Below, piece by piece: positions 7,371 through 13,993 of a stretch of 64,000 nucleotides of DNA (position 1 is the first letter of the stretch; each line of letters starts with the position of its first letter). A program made the position numbers and the translations under genes. The notes beneath the pieces were generated by a model, which saw only the letters and a program-made list of their open reading frames with translations, was not told where the DNA came from and did not search any database. The stretch comes from Hyphomicrobium sp. (GTDB taxonomy: Bacteria; Pseudomonadota; Alphaproteobacteria; Rhizobiales; Hyphomicrobiaceae), in contig NZ_JAIELN010000007.1 in the NCBI RefSeq assembly GCF_019753045.1, positions 1 to 64,000 of the forward strand. Direction: 5' to 3'.

Positions 7371-7622
7371 TCAGACTGACTCCATTTCGTCGCTTGGACG
7401 CTCCGACCACCCGAGAGGGCGGAGGGTATTGGTCGTGAAGATCTTAGGGTCGCCCGTCCACTGTAGCCACTCATGTTGGCCGACGGAATTTGCGGCCCAG
7501 CGACCCTCGATCCACTGGTCGCCGGTCGGCTCCATGCGATTGTTGAGGTGATTATAACCGTACGTCACGGTCTTGATCAGGATGCGCGAGCCGTCCTTCG
7601 GCGCGGTGTCCATCGGTCTCAT
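7371..7622 (-). CDS. small phage protein, DUF551-like
   Basis: 83 residues. It begins MRPMDTAPKDGSRILI and has a WIEGRWAAN...W pattern; the opening xMDTAPKDGxxIL with later Trp residues is a common signature of small phage proteins of the DUF551 type, whose role is unknown. It overlaps the stop of the preceding gene (7619). Confidence 0.72.
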   Translation of the reverse strand: MRPMDTAPKDGSRILIKTVTYGYNHLNNRMEPTGDQWIEGRWAANSVGQHEWLQWTGDPKIFTTNTLRPLGWSERPSDEMESV

Positions 7623-7780
7623 CGCATCAACTCCCGCACCACCTTCATGACGCGCTTGCGCAGCGCTTCGTCGCTCTCGCCGTCTTCGGCGACGACGCCG
7701 TAGTGGAGCGCAATCCGCCGTAGACTCTCGCCTCTGGCCAGACTGTCATCGATGAACTTTTGCAATTTAGCCGATCGCAT
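7619..7780 (-). CDS. 53-residue helical protein
   Basis: Begins MRSAKLQKFIDDSLARG and ends VVRELMR; it reads as two or three charged helices. The stop overlaps the next start by the sequence TGATG style coupling (tca/cat at 7619-7622). LRRIALHYGVVAED resembles a helix-turn-helix core, but the protein is too short to be sure. Confidence 0.5.
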   Translation of the reverse strand: MRSAKLQKFIDDSLARGESLRRIALHYGVVAEDGESDEALRKRVMKVVRELMR

Positions 7781-7783
7781 TTC

Positions 7784-7984
7784 CTAATCCTCAGCCCGCG
7801 CCGGCGGGCCGACATGGATCATGTGAATGAGTTCGCCGGGCTTCATCTCGAGCGCGTGCATGGCGATGATGACGGCACCAGCGCTACCGGAGTCTTCCGG
7901 CACGGAAACCTTCATCTCCTCGTTGCGACCGTCCGCCGTGCCGTCCTCGATCATCACATCGATTTGGTAGACCTGATTGTTCAT
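7784..7984 (-). CDS. small acidic hypothetical protein
   Basis: 66 residues from the ATG at 7984, which overlaps the stop of the Doc-type toxin gene by 4 bases (ATGA) and has a GAGAGGAAG ribosome site inside that gene. It is strand-rich with a conserved-looking HMIHVGPPAR end. Its tight coupling to the toxin gene makes it a second candidate for a toxin partner, though the usual antitoxin position is upstream. Confidence 0.6.
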   Translation of the reverse strand: MNNQVYQIDVMIEDGTADGRNEEMKVSVPEDSGSAGAVIIAMHALEMKPGELIHMIHVGPPARAED

Positions 7985-8376
7985 ATCGACTTCCTCTCGA
8001 TCCGCTCCTTGAGCCACGCCGCGATGGCGTCTAGGCTCAGGTGGTCTTCGACGACATGGACCACGAAATCCTCGAGCGCGTCGTTCAGGTGTTCGCGGCC
8101 GAAGGGCTGCAGCCTGTAGCCGCTCTTCTCGATCAGCAGGTTGGTCAGGATCAGCGCCGTGCGCTTATTGCCGTCGATGAAGGCGTGATTGCTGGCGATT
8201 GCCTGCAACAGCGCCGCTGCCTTGCGGTGGATCGGACGGTGATAGCCGCTGTAGGGACGGCCGAGCGCCGAGAGCAGATCGCTTTCGCTTCTGAGCCCAG
8301 GCCGTCCACCACTTTCCGCCAGCGCCGTGTCGTGCGCTTCGAGGGCATCAGCGAGGGTGACTGTATAATGGCGCAC
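7981..8376 (-). CDS. doc: Doc-type (Fic fold) toxin
   Basis: 131 residues, the normal Doc length. The Fic-fold motif HAFIDGNKR lies at residues 64-72, matching HxFxDxNKR of Doc toxins, which phosphorylate elongation factor Tu and stop translation. GRPGLRSESDLLSALGRP upstream of the motif is also typical of the family. It is preceded at 5 bases by a small basic gene (8382-8591) in the place of an antitoxin. On a prophage it would act as an addiction or anti-superinfection module. Confidence 0.88.
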   Translation of the reverse strand: MRHYTVTLADALEAHDTALAESGGRPGLRSESDLLSALGRPYSGYHRPIHRKAAALLQAIASNHAFIDGNKRTALILTNLLIEKSGYRLQPFGREHLNDALEDFVVHVVEDHLSLDAIAAWLKERIERKSI

Positions 8377-8381
8377 GGGCC

Positions 8382-8591
8382 CTACCGTTTCGCCAGGCCC
8401 TTGAGGGCCGAAGAGAAGCGCTTTGCCGTCGCCTGAATGATGCGGCTCGAGTCCGCGCGGCCGCTGCTTTGCTTCAAAGCGCTACTGGCGCCTGCCTTCT
8501 GGACCACGCCCACGACGGCTTTCCCCTTGACCGCACTGCCAACCTTTTTCGATCCCACGCCCTTGCTTCCCGTCTTGCTTGTCTTTGCCAT
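8382..8591 (-). CDS. small basic protein, candidate antitoxin for the Doc toxin
   Basis: 69 residues, rich in Lys, Ser, Gly and Ala; the last 22 residues (SSRIIQATAKRFSSALKGLAKR region) form an amphipathic helix. The ATG at 8591 has GGGAG 6 bases upstream. It ends 5 bases before the doc start, the standard antitoxin place. It does not resemble Phd and lacks the SxxxE Fic-inhibitory motif, so the antitoxin role is inferred from position only. Confidence 0.6.
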   Translation of the reverse strand: MAKTSKTGSKGVGSKKVGSAVKGKAVVGVVQKAGASSALKQSSGRADSSRIIQATAKRFSSALKGLAKR

Positions 8592-8593
8592 TG

Positions 8594-8806
8594 TCATCTC
8601 CCGGCGCTGCCTCCCTCTTGGAGCGGCTGCGCGTGCTCTTCCTCGAGGTCGATCATAACCTCGTGTCCAGACCCTTCATCGACGACCTTGAAGACGTTGG
8701 CAATCGAGTCCGGCCGGCGCATGTGCCCCCAAGCCTGTTCGGCGGCATCGACGGGATCGTCCGCGACGTCAATGTCGATTTCCCAATAGACCTTATAGCT
8801 CGGCAT
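8594..8806 (-). CDS. small acidic hypothetical protein
   Basis: 70 residues from the ATG at 8806. MPSYKVYWEIDIDVADDP begins a strand, then a helix with AAEQAWGHM, then strands; this resembles small phage proteins with a ferredoxin-like strand-helix-strand layout. It overlaps the upstream gene by 14 bases. Confidence 0.6.
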   Translation of the reverse strand: MPSYKVYWEIDIDVADDPVDAAEQAWGHMRRPDSIANVFKVVDEGSGHEVMIDLEEEHAQPLQEGGSAGR

Positions 8807-9011
8807 CGGGGTCCGGCCTTTCTGTCGTATCGGTTTCCACTTCGTAGAGCTTCCCGCGCCTGGCGATCTGCGTGCCCGGTGGCGATTTCCAACCGCTCGG
8901 AAATATTGTCTCACCGAATGTCGCGCCCTCGGCAATCTGCAGCAGCCCCGCGTCATTGGTGTCGACCGGGGTCCAGAACCTGAGGCCCTTTCGCGTGACG
9001 CCTTCGATCAT
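8793..9011 (-). CDS. small hypothetical protein
   Basis: 72 residues, probably beta-rich (GLRFWTPVDTNDAGLLQI and GKLYEVETDTTERP). I use the ATG at 9011 with GGAG upstream; a TTG at 9020 is also possible. It overlaps genes on both sides within the minus-strand island. Confidence 0.5.
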   Translation of the reverse strand: MIEGVTRKGLRFWTPVDTNDAGLLQIAEGATFGETIFPSGWKSPPGTQIARRGKLYEVETDTTERPDPDAEL

Positions 9012-9309
9012 GGTCGCCAAAGCTCCATTTCCGGGTCCAAAATTGCGTCGAAGTCGTGGTCGACCCGCCGCCGTCGCGCACGGCCACGGTTATTCCGATG
9101 GAATGGCGGCGGCACAGCAGGTCATGCTGGATGTCGCGCAGCGTCACCCTTGGGACGCCGTTGACGGCGAGGCCCCGCTCATTGGCCTCAGCAATGCACT
9201 GCATCAGGTCGTCATCACTCAGGTTGGCGAGGTCGACGGCCTCGTCGTAGCAGGTCTCGCCCGACACCGTGATGGTGCGACCCGACCGACGCCTTTGCGC
9301 AAACCCCAT
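8953..9309 (-). CDS. hypothetical protein, first gene of the minus-strand island
   Basis: 118 residues. The first 80 residues look real (DLANLSDDDLMQCIAEANERGL forms a good helix; an HRRHSIGITV strand follows). The last 40 residues are basic and overlap the next gene by about 58 bases, so the true end may reflect a frameshift or simple overlap. GGAG lies 7 bases before the ATG. An operator pair sits 23 bases upstream. Confidence 0.55.
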   Translation of the reverse strand: MGFAQRRRSGRTITVSGETCYDEAVDLANLSDDDLMQCIAEANERGLAVNGVPRVTLRDIQHDLLCRRHSIGITVAVRDGGGSTTTSTQFWTRKWSFGDHDRRRHAKGPQVLDPGRHQ

Positions 9310-9331
9310 CCCTGAGCTCCGTTTTGCACCG

Positions 9332-9354
9332 GAAGTTAAAGTAAGCTAGATTTA
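9332..9354. promoter_or_regulatory. operator-like inverted repeat (copy 3a, weak)
   Basis: Left arm GAAGT and inner arm GCTAG match the recurring motif; the right arm ATTTA is degenerate. It lies 24 bases before the stronger copy at 9356 and 23 bases upstream of the minus-strand gene starting at 9309. Confidence 0.35.
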
Positions 9355-9355
9355 A

Positions 9356-9378
9356 AGAGTATCACCTTCCGAGACTTT
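9356..9378. promoter_or_regulatory. operator-like inverted repeat (copy 3b)
   Basis: AGAGT and ACTTT arms 13 bases apart, with inner ATCA...CGAG as in the copy at 44058. It lies 21 bases before the minor head protein start at 9399, in the divergent gap. Confidence 0.5.
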
Positions 9379-9398
9379 ATCATAGACAGGCAGCGCGC

Positions 9399-10406
9399 AT
9401 GGCGACACCCGCTCAACAGAATGCTTTGATCTCGCACCGCGTCGGCCTGGAGCATTTCTCCAACGGCGTCGTGAGGAAGGTCCTACGCCATCTCTCCGAG
9501 GTCGAGGCCGACGTCACCAACGCGCTCCATCGGGGCGGCGACATCCGCACCAAGGCCAAGCTGCAGAAGCAACTCCAGGTCATTCACGACCTGCAGAAGG
9601 AAGGCGAGCAGGTGCTGCGCGGCATCGCCGAGGAGGGCCTGTCGTCAGCGGTGCTGGCGGAGGCGCATTTTCTCGATGACTTCTACACCGAGGGCAAGGG
9701 CCCGTCGCAGCTCTTCGACTATCCCTCGGCTTCGACACTGGTCGCCGGCGCCCTCGCCGAGCCGCTCGCCAACAAGCATCTCGAAGCCTGGATCCGCAAA
9801 CTCACCAACGACCAGATTCGCGAGGTCAACCGCCAGATCCGCATCGGCGTCACCCTCGGCGAGGGCATCGACACCGTGGTCAAAAGGCTGGGCGGCTCCA
9901 TCGGCGCTTTCGGCGCCGACAGCGTCTGGGCCCGCTCTAAGCGCTCGGCCGAAACATTCGTGCGCACCGGCGTGTCCCACGTCTCCAACCAGGCGCACAA
10001 GATCTTCATCGACAATAACGCCGATGTCTTCGCTGAATGGGTTCACGTCTCGGTGCTGGACAGCCGCACCTCCGACATTTGCCAATCGCTCGCCGGCCAC
10101 GTCTACGATCGCGCCGAGGACGTCGAGTGGCCACCGCTGCACCCGGCGTGCCGCTCGACAATCATCGGCGTGCCCAAGGGCACTAGCGCCAAGAGCTTGA
10201 AGTTCGACACCTTCGAGGATTGGCTGAAGCGGCAGTCGCCGGCCAAGATCCATCAGATTTTGGGCCCGGCTCGTTCGCGGCTTTATCTCGAGGGTAAAAT
10301 CAAAGCCGACCGCTTCTTCAATAACAAGAACCACATGCTGACGCTGGAGGAGCTCAAGGCGCAGAACAAGGGCGTGTGGACGAGGGCCTTCGGGAACGAC
10401 AACTGA
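9399..10406 (+). CDS. phage minor head protein (SPP1 gp7 / Mu F family)
   Basis: 335 residues. The C-terminal third carries the family core: FVRTGVSHVSNQA (near 186), then SVLDSRTSDICQSLAG (near 218) and the short Trp-Pro-Pro-Leu-His-Pro-x-Cys-Arg-Ser block (near 245). In SPP1 gp7 and Mu gpF relatives, a few copies bind the portal and help head assembly or DNA ejection. The first 110 residues are helical. It begins a plus-strand transcription unit behind an operator pair. Confidence 0.88.
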   Translation: MATPAQQNALISHRVGLEHFSNGVVRKVLRHLSEVEADVTNALHRGGDIRTKAKLQKQLQVIHDLQKEGEQVLRGIAEEGLSSAVLAEAHFLDDFYTEGKGPSQLFDYPSASTLVAGALAEPLANKHLEAWIRKLTNDQIREVNRQIRIGVTLGEGIDTVVKRLGGSIGAFGADSVWARSKRSAETFVRTGVSHVSNQAHKIFIDNNADVFAEWVHVSVLDSRTSDICQSLAGHVYDRAEDVEWPPLHPACRSTIIGVPKGTSAKSLKFDTFEDWLKRQSPAKIHQILGPARSRLYLEGKIKADRFFNNKNHMLTLEELKAQNKGVWTRAFGNDN

Positions 10407-10459
10407 TGCCTACCGGGACGAAGGTGCTGTCTCTGCGCGCACACGCGGCGGGCGAGACG

Positions 10460-10484
10460 CCGGAAGGGAGCGACCCTTCTCCGG
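10460..10484. terminator. stem-loop between converging genes
   Basis: CCGGAAGGG pairs imperfectly with CCCTTCTCCGG around AGCGA. It lies in the 114-base gap between the minor head gene and the converging minus-strand gene at 10521. There is no T-tract, so it may act weakly or in both directions. Confidence 0.3.
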
Positions 10485-10520
10485 ACTGAGTACCGGCGGA
10501 CGCCTCGCGTCTCAGTAATA

Positions 10521-10925
10521 TCAGTGGGCTTGCTGCGCTTCAACTTCGGCGCGGTGATGCTCTTGCCAGCGATGCTGGGCGATCTCGAGCTGCACCGCCG
10601 TCATGCCGGGACGCTTCTCTTCCCAGTCCTTCCAGGTGATCGACGCGTTGTCGATCGCCGAGCTCGCGGGCGTTGCCGGCTGAGCGGTGACAGGCGGCGA
10701 CGATGGCGCTGACCCGACCTGCGTCAGCGAGTAGCCGACGCTGCCGATGCCGTACATCAGAACGAGAAACAGGCAGAGGCCGAGCAATGCAAACGGCAGC
10801 TTGACGAAAAACCAGGCCCAATCGTTGCCGGACATCTGGAGTTTGGGGCGAGAAGAAAAGAGCGAGCGGTCCATGCGCAAGCGAGCCCTGGGTGGAATTC
10901 TGGGTATCGCCAATGCACCGAACAT
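10521..10925 (-). CDS. membrane protein, one transmembrane helix
   Basis: 134 residues. One strong hydrophobic helix lies at about residues 39-61 (FFVKLPFALLGLCLFLVLMYG), followed by a Ser/Pro/Ala linker and a charged C-terminal helix (WKDWEEKRPG...HRWQEHHRAEVEAQ). The ATG at 10925 has GGAG 8 bases upstream. It is a lone minus-strand gene between late genes; a role in the cell envelope, such as superinfection exclusion, is possible but unproven. Confidence 0.65.
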   Translation of the reverse strand: MFGALAIPRIPPRARLRMDRSLFSSRPKLQMSGNDWAWFFVKLPFALLGLCLFLVLMYGIGSVGYSLTQVGSAPSSPPVTAQPATPASSAIDNASITWKDWEEKRPGMTAVQLEIAQHRWQEHHRAEVEAQQAH

Positions 10926-11016
10926 TCGTCGTCTCCGCTAGTAGGGCAAAAAGTGAACGTGTCACTTTCATTCACATCGCATCGCGGGACCGGTCTTCAA
11001 GACGGGGTCAAGCGGC

Positions 11017-11039
11017 AAAGTTAAGCGTTGCTTAACCGC
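11017..11039. promoter_or_regulatory. operator-like inverted repeat (copy 4), CtrA-like core
   Basis: AAAGTTAAGC and GCTTAACCG arms around GTT; the outer right arm is degenerate. The core TTAA-N7-TTAAC is also the consensus of the host cell-cycle regulator CtrA. It lies in the divergent gap 10926-11301, 92 bases from the minus-strand gene. Confidence 0.45.
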
Positions 11040-11078
11040 CACAGGCCAGAAAATGTCATTTTTGCGAAAATTTCCCTG

Positions 11079-11107
11079 TTGACGAAACCCGGGTTTTTCG
11101 GCATTTA
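11079..11107 (+). promoter_or_regulatory. putative promoter followed by a terminator
   Basis: TTGACG, a 17-base spacer and CATTTA give a moderate sigma70-type promoter. A strong terminator (11141-11169) lies about 35 bases beyond its expected start, so without read-through it would make only a short RNA. The region 10926-11301 otherwise holds an operator copy and no gene. Confidence 0.4.
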
Positions 11108-11140
11108 TGAGCTACACTGACGCTTTACGTGGCTTCGCCA

Positions 11141-11169
11141 AACCCGCCCCTTTTCCGGCGGGTTTTTTT
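11141..11169 (+). terminator. strong intrinsic terminator
   Basis: AACCCGCC and GGCGGGTT form an 8-bp stem around CCTTTTCC, followed by seven T. It points along the plus strand and lies 130 bases before the membrane-protein genes. Confidence 0.8.
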
Positions 11170-11301
11170 GTGGCCCGCGCCAGGGTTCGGTACAGTCAAA
11201 TAGTCCAGTCGTATCAGCAGCTTACGGCTTAGCCCAAGCACGCGATGTGTTTGGCGGTCTCCTGTGCATAACTCGAAGGCGCTAAACCATGGGCATGTAC
11301 A

Positions 11302-11634
11302 ATGTCGGTCAGGAACGGTGGGGGTCGCCTGCAATGGCCGGAGCCGCGCAAGGCTTCGCCGGAGTATCAGAGGCTGAGCCGAACGGACGAGGACCATCTC
11401 GTCGACACGATGAACCGCGTGGCCGTCCTGGAGACGGACCACGTCGAGCTGAAATCCCGGGTCGAGGACCTGGAGCAAATTCGCGAGACGGCGACGGACG
11501 CGGTCAAGTGGCTATGGAACGAGGTGCTGCGCTTCGTCCTGGGCGTCCTGTTCATCTGGCTGCTGGTCAGGTTCGGAAAGATGACGGCCGAACAAGCGGC
11601 CGAGTTCGTCAAAGCCATTTTAAGCGGTGGGTGA
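11302..11634 (+). CDS. small membrane protein with coiled coil
   Basis: 110 residues. Residues 27-70 form a charged coiled-coil-like helix (HLVDTMNRVAVLETDHVELK), and residues 73-90 form a transmembrane helix (VLRFVLGVLFIWLLVRF). The stop overlaps the GTG start of the next gene by four bases. Layout and size resemble haemolysin XhlA-like phage membrane proteins, but lysis genes exist elsewhere, so the function is open. Confidence 0.7.
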   Translation: MSVRNGGGRLQWPEPRKASPEYQRLSRTDEDHLVDTMNRVAVLETDHVELKSRVEDLEQIRETATDAVKWLWNEVLRFVLGVLFIWLLVRFGKMTAEQAAEFVKAILSGG

Positions 11635-12104
11635 GCAAGCGCACGCCTGGCCAGATGTTTCTGGAACCCGTTCTCTTCGTGTGCGCGGTGTTCCTGATCT
11701 CCTGCTTCACCGTCAAGCTGATGTCGAAAGTCGAGCCGGCAATGGTGTTCCGCAACCTCGTTTTTGTCGAGGCCGGACCGCTCAAAGCCCGGCAGACGGT
11801 GCATCTGTCGTTCGACTACGACAAGCGCGCCGACTGCGCCCCGCCGCACGGTTCGGGTGACTTTTATTTTCGCATCTACTCCCGCGACCCCGATGGCAGC
11901 TATCGTCATTTCATCAGAGTCGACGTCGGCAATGCCGCGCTCGAGGCCGCCGGCCAGGATCTGCACGCCACCATCGACATCGATCTACCGGATCTCGTAT
12001 CCGGCGTTTATGCGTTGGCGGTGCGTGGCGTCTTCCAGTGCGAAGGCGAGTGGACATCGCAGACCATCAACCCCGAAGCGCTGCCGTTCCGCATTGGCGT
12101 CTGA
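11631..12104 (+). CDS. membrane-anchored beta-rich protein
   Basis: 157 residues from the GTG at 11631, coupled to the preceding gene (GTGA overlap). One N-terminal transmembrane helix (LEPVLFVCAVFLISCFTVKL, about residues 11-30) is followed by an Ig-like, strand-rich domain with four cysteine-containing loops and the ending FRIGV. Topology predicts the domain on the outer side of the membrane. Together with the previous gene it forms a two-gene envelope unit of unknown function. Confidence 0.65.
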   Translation: MSKRTPGQMFLEPVLFVCAVFLISCFTVKLMSKVEPAMVFRNLVFVEAGPLKARQTVHLSFDYDKRADCAPPHGSGDFYFRIYSRDPDGSYRHFIRVDVGNAALEAAGQDLHATIDIDLPDLVSGVYALAVRGVFQCEGEWTSQTINPEALPFRIGV

Positions 12105-12151
12105 GGTCGTTGCTTTCGCGGCACGCTGACGATCCGGCGGCGTGGCACCGA

Positions 12152-12174
12152 AAAGTCAAGGTTGACGAGACTTT
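12152..12174. promoter_or_regulatory. operator-like inverted repeat (copy 5)
   Basis: Perfect AAAGT and ACTTT arms 13 bases apart, with inner CAAGG/CGAG. It lies in the 203-base gap before the gene at 12308; the rest of that gap shows no gene. Confidence 0.5.
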
Positions 12175-12307
12175 TGCACTTGGCTACCAAGAACCAACCG
12201 TTGCCGTCGCGCCGTAGGACAACGTCCCGTGCCTACGCGTTCGTTTTTGGCCCCCCTAGAAACGAAAATCCGCTGACGGCAACGGTGCTTATTTGGCTTA
12301 AGGCAGC

Positions 12308-12670
12308 ATGGCCAAGGACGTCGATCGTTTCCGCGTGATAAGGGGTGGCGAGCCTACCCCGAAACTCCACGCCGTCAACATCAAGACCGGTCGCACGGAG
12401 CAGTGGGAAAGTTACCGCTGCCATCCGTGCTCGGACGATCTGGGGTTTTCGTTCACGCAACTGCATGAAGTGCGCATCGGCGCCTTCGTCACCACTGCCC
12501 GAGGCGAGGCCGGTAAGCTCACCGGCGGTCAGCACTGGCTCGCTTGCCCACGCTGCTTCCGGCTCGTCTTCATGCTGAGGGATGCATCGCCCGCCAACGA
12601 GGACGCCGATGGCCAACCCGCCGATCAAGAATTCCCTTCTGGCAGCGGCGATGGCCGCGAGGAAGGCTGA
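12308..12670 (+). CDS. small hypothetical protein with two CxxC pairs
   Basis: 120 residues. CHPC near residue 38 and CPRC near residue 80 could form a zinc ribbon; between them are strand-forming segments. The C-terminal 30 residues are acidic and disordered and overlap the next gene out of frame by about 60 bases. It follows operator copy 5. Confidence 0.6.
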   Translation: MAKDVDRFRVIRGGEPTPKLHAVNIKTGRTEQWESYRCHPCSDDLGFSFTQLHEVRIGAFVTTARGEAGKLTGGQHWLACPRCFRLVFMLRDASPANEDADGQPADQEFPSGSGDGREEG

Positions 12671-13457
12671 GAAACTCTCTGCCGGCACATTGCAGCTGGC
12701 GCATTTGAAGCCCGCCGCCAAGACCGCTGCCGAACTCGCCGGCGTCGCCAAGGATCATCGCGAGCTGCCGACAACCTACGCCCGCGATCGCTTCACGCCG
12801 CAGGAAGGGCAGGGGGCGGACGAAAATCGCTCCGTCGCCGACGTCGTCGATCGCCTCGCCAATCGCGCCCACGCCATGGACCAAGTGTCGGTCGAAACCA
12901 AATTGCCACCCGATGCCGAGCCCTTGGTCGATGAAGGCCAAGAGGCGCCGTCGAAATTCAATCCAGCCAAGGCTGGACCGAAAAGGATCAAGGCCTCGGC
13001 ACTTGCCAACGCGGCGACGCCACAACACGTCGCCGACCGCATGCCGAACCTGATCAACGGTCACATCGAACGCTTGGCGCAGACCTTTGGCACGTCGCGT
13101 TTTGCCGGCGCCGTCGAAATGCTGCGCACCGACAAAATGGTCAAGGCGTCCGACTTCCGCGACATCGTCGCTAAGTTCACCGGCCAGAAGCCGCCGTCGC
13201 GCGAGGAGGGCTTGAAGAGCCTCGGCGTCACCGGCGAGCTTTTGAAAACGCAGAAGCCGAAGCGCGATATCGAGAACCGCAAGAAGTGGGACTACGTCAT
13301 CGCTGTCAGAAAGCATCAGATCAAGGAACATAAGCGCGCGCTGAAGCAGCAGGCCGAGACCGAGCGCAAATCGGGCTCTTCCGGCTCGCGGGGATCTTCG
13401 TCCTCCGGCGGATCGAGCGGCAGCAACAGCGCCCGCCTTATCTTGAAGGTCGAATGA
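12609..13457 (+). CDS. hypothetical head-module protein
   Basis: 282 residues from the ATG at 12609, which has GAGG 8 bases upstream. Long charged helices dominate; HIERLAQTFGTSRFAGAVEML and the section to residue 190 look conserved-type, and a Lys-rich region leads to a Ser/Gly-only stretch (SSGSRGSSSSGGSSGSNS) before the end. It lies upstream of the scaffold and capsid genes. A virion or assembly role is likely; no family recognised. Confidence 0.65.
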   Translation: MANPPIKNSLLAAAMAARKAEKLSAGTLQLAHLKPAAKTAAELAGVAKDHRELPTTYARDRFTPQEGQGADENRSVADVVDRLANRAHAMDQVSVETKLPPDAEPLVDEGQEAPSKFNPAKAGPKRIKASALANAATPQHVADRMPNLINGHIERLAQTFGTSRFAGAVEMLRTDKMVKASDFRDIVAKFTGQKPPSREEGLKSLGVTGELLKTQKPKRDIENRKKWDYVIAVRKHQIKEHKRALKQQAETERKSGSSGSRGSSSSGGSSGSNSARLILKVE

Positions 13458-13738
13458 TCGCGGCGCGGAATGTTTCACGCCAAACATTTTGGGAAGATCG
13501 CTTGACCAGCTATGGCGGCATGATCGGTCACTATTCGGAACGCTTTGGTCACGCCGAGCGCATTCATTCGATCGACTACACGCTGGCGCTCCGCGCCGGC
13601 GACATGCACCGCGAGAGCTGGGACAGCCCCGGCATCGTCCGCGATCGCGATGGTCGCGCCTGGATTGTCGACGACCGTGCACCGATGCGGCGCGGTTCGT
13701 GGGCGGCTTATCCCGAGCTGCACGCAAGGCCCTTTTAG
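13454..13738 (+). CDS. hypothetical phage protein
   Basis: 94 residues; the start overlaps the previous stop (ATGA). FWEDRLTSYGGMIGHYSERFGHAERIHSIDYTLALRAG is followed by DRDGRAWIVDDRAPM, probably a small alpha/beta fold. A parS-like 16-mer lies inside the first codons (13471-13486). Function unknown. Confidence 0.6.
   Translation: MIAARNVSRQTFWEDRLTSYGGMIGHYSERFGHAERIHSIDYTLALRAGDMHRESWDSPGIVRDRDGRAWIVDDRAPMRRGSWAAYPELHARPF
13471..13486. promoter_or_regulatory. parS-like 16-mer, copy 1
   Basis: TGTTTCACGCCAAACA differs from the chromosomal parS consensus TGTTTCACGTGAAACA at two central positions. An identical copy, extended to 17 bases, lies at 49127. It is within a coding region. Confidence 0.3.
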
Positions 13739-13993
13739 TAACGGCAAAATCCGCCCCTCGCTCCCGGCAATCTTGAGGTCGCAGAACGCGACGTCAAGAT
13801 GATCGCGGACGAGCGGGCCGATGCTGCCGCCAGTCACGACCCCACCCAAAACTCAAACCCGCGCCAGTGAGCGCTTTCACCCTCAGGGATCATGCCTCGA
13901 GGAGGAGAGTGGCTTTGCTGGAGCACCTCAACTCACTCGCTGGCGCGATGCCTGTCGAGAACCCCTGGGCGCGATGCCCTGGAAAGGACGACG
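13739..13993 (+). other. non-coding leader before the scaffold gene
   Basis: 255 bases with no convincing gene. It contains two copies of GGCGCGATGCC (near 13943 and 13969) and an open frame back to 13892 that joins the scaffold gene but lacks a good ribosome site. It is probably the 5' untranslated leader of the scaffold-capsid unit. Confidence 0.4.

Noticed and set aside
10951-10974. AAAGT/ACTTT arms with only 9 bases between them near the membrane-protein gene start
   Set aside because: The spacing does not fit the 13-base operator set; it is a separate GTGA/TCAC palindrome of unknown meaning.
12570-13727. 385-codon minus-strand frame
   Set aside because: Runs opposite two well-formed plus-strand genes and has a basic, low-complexity composition.
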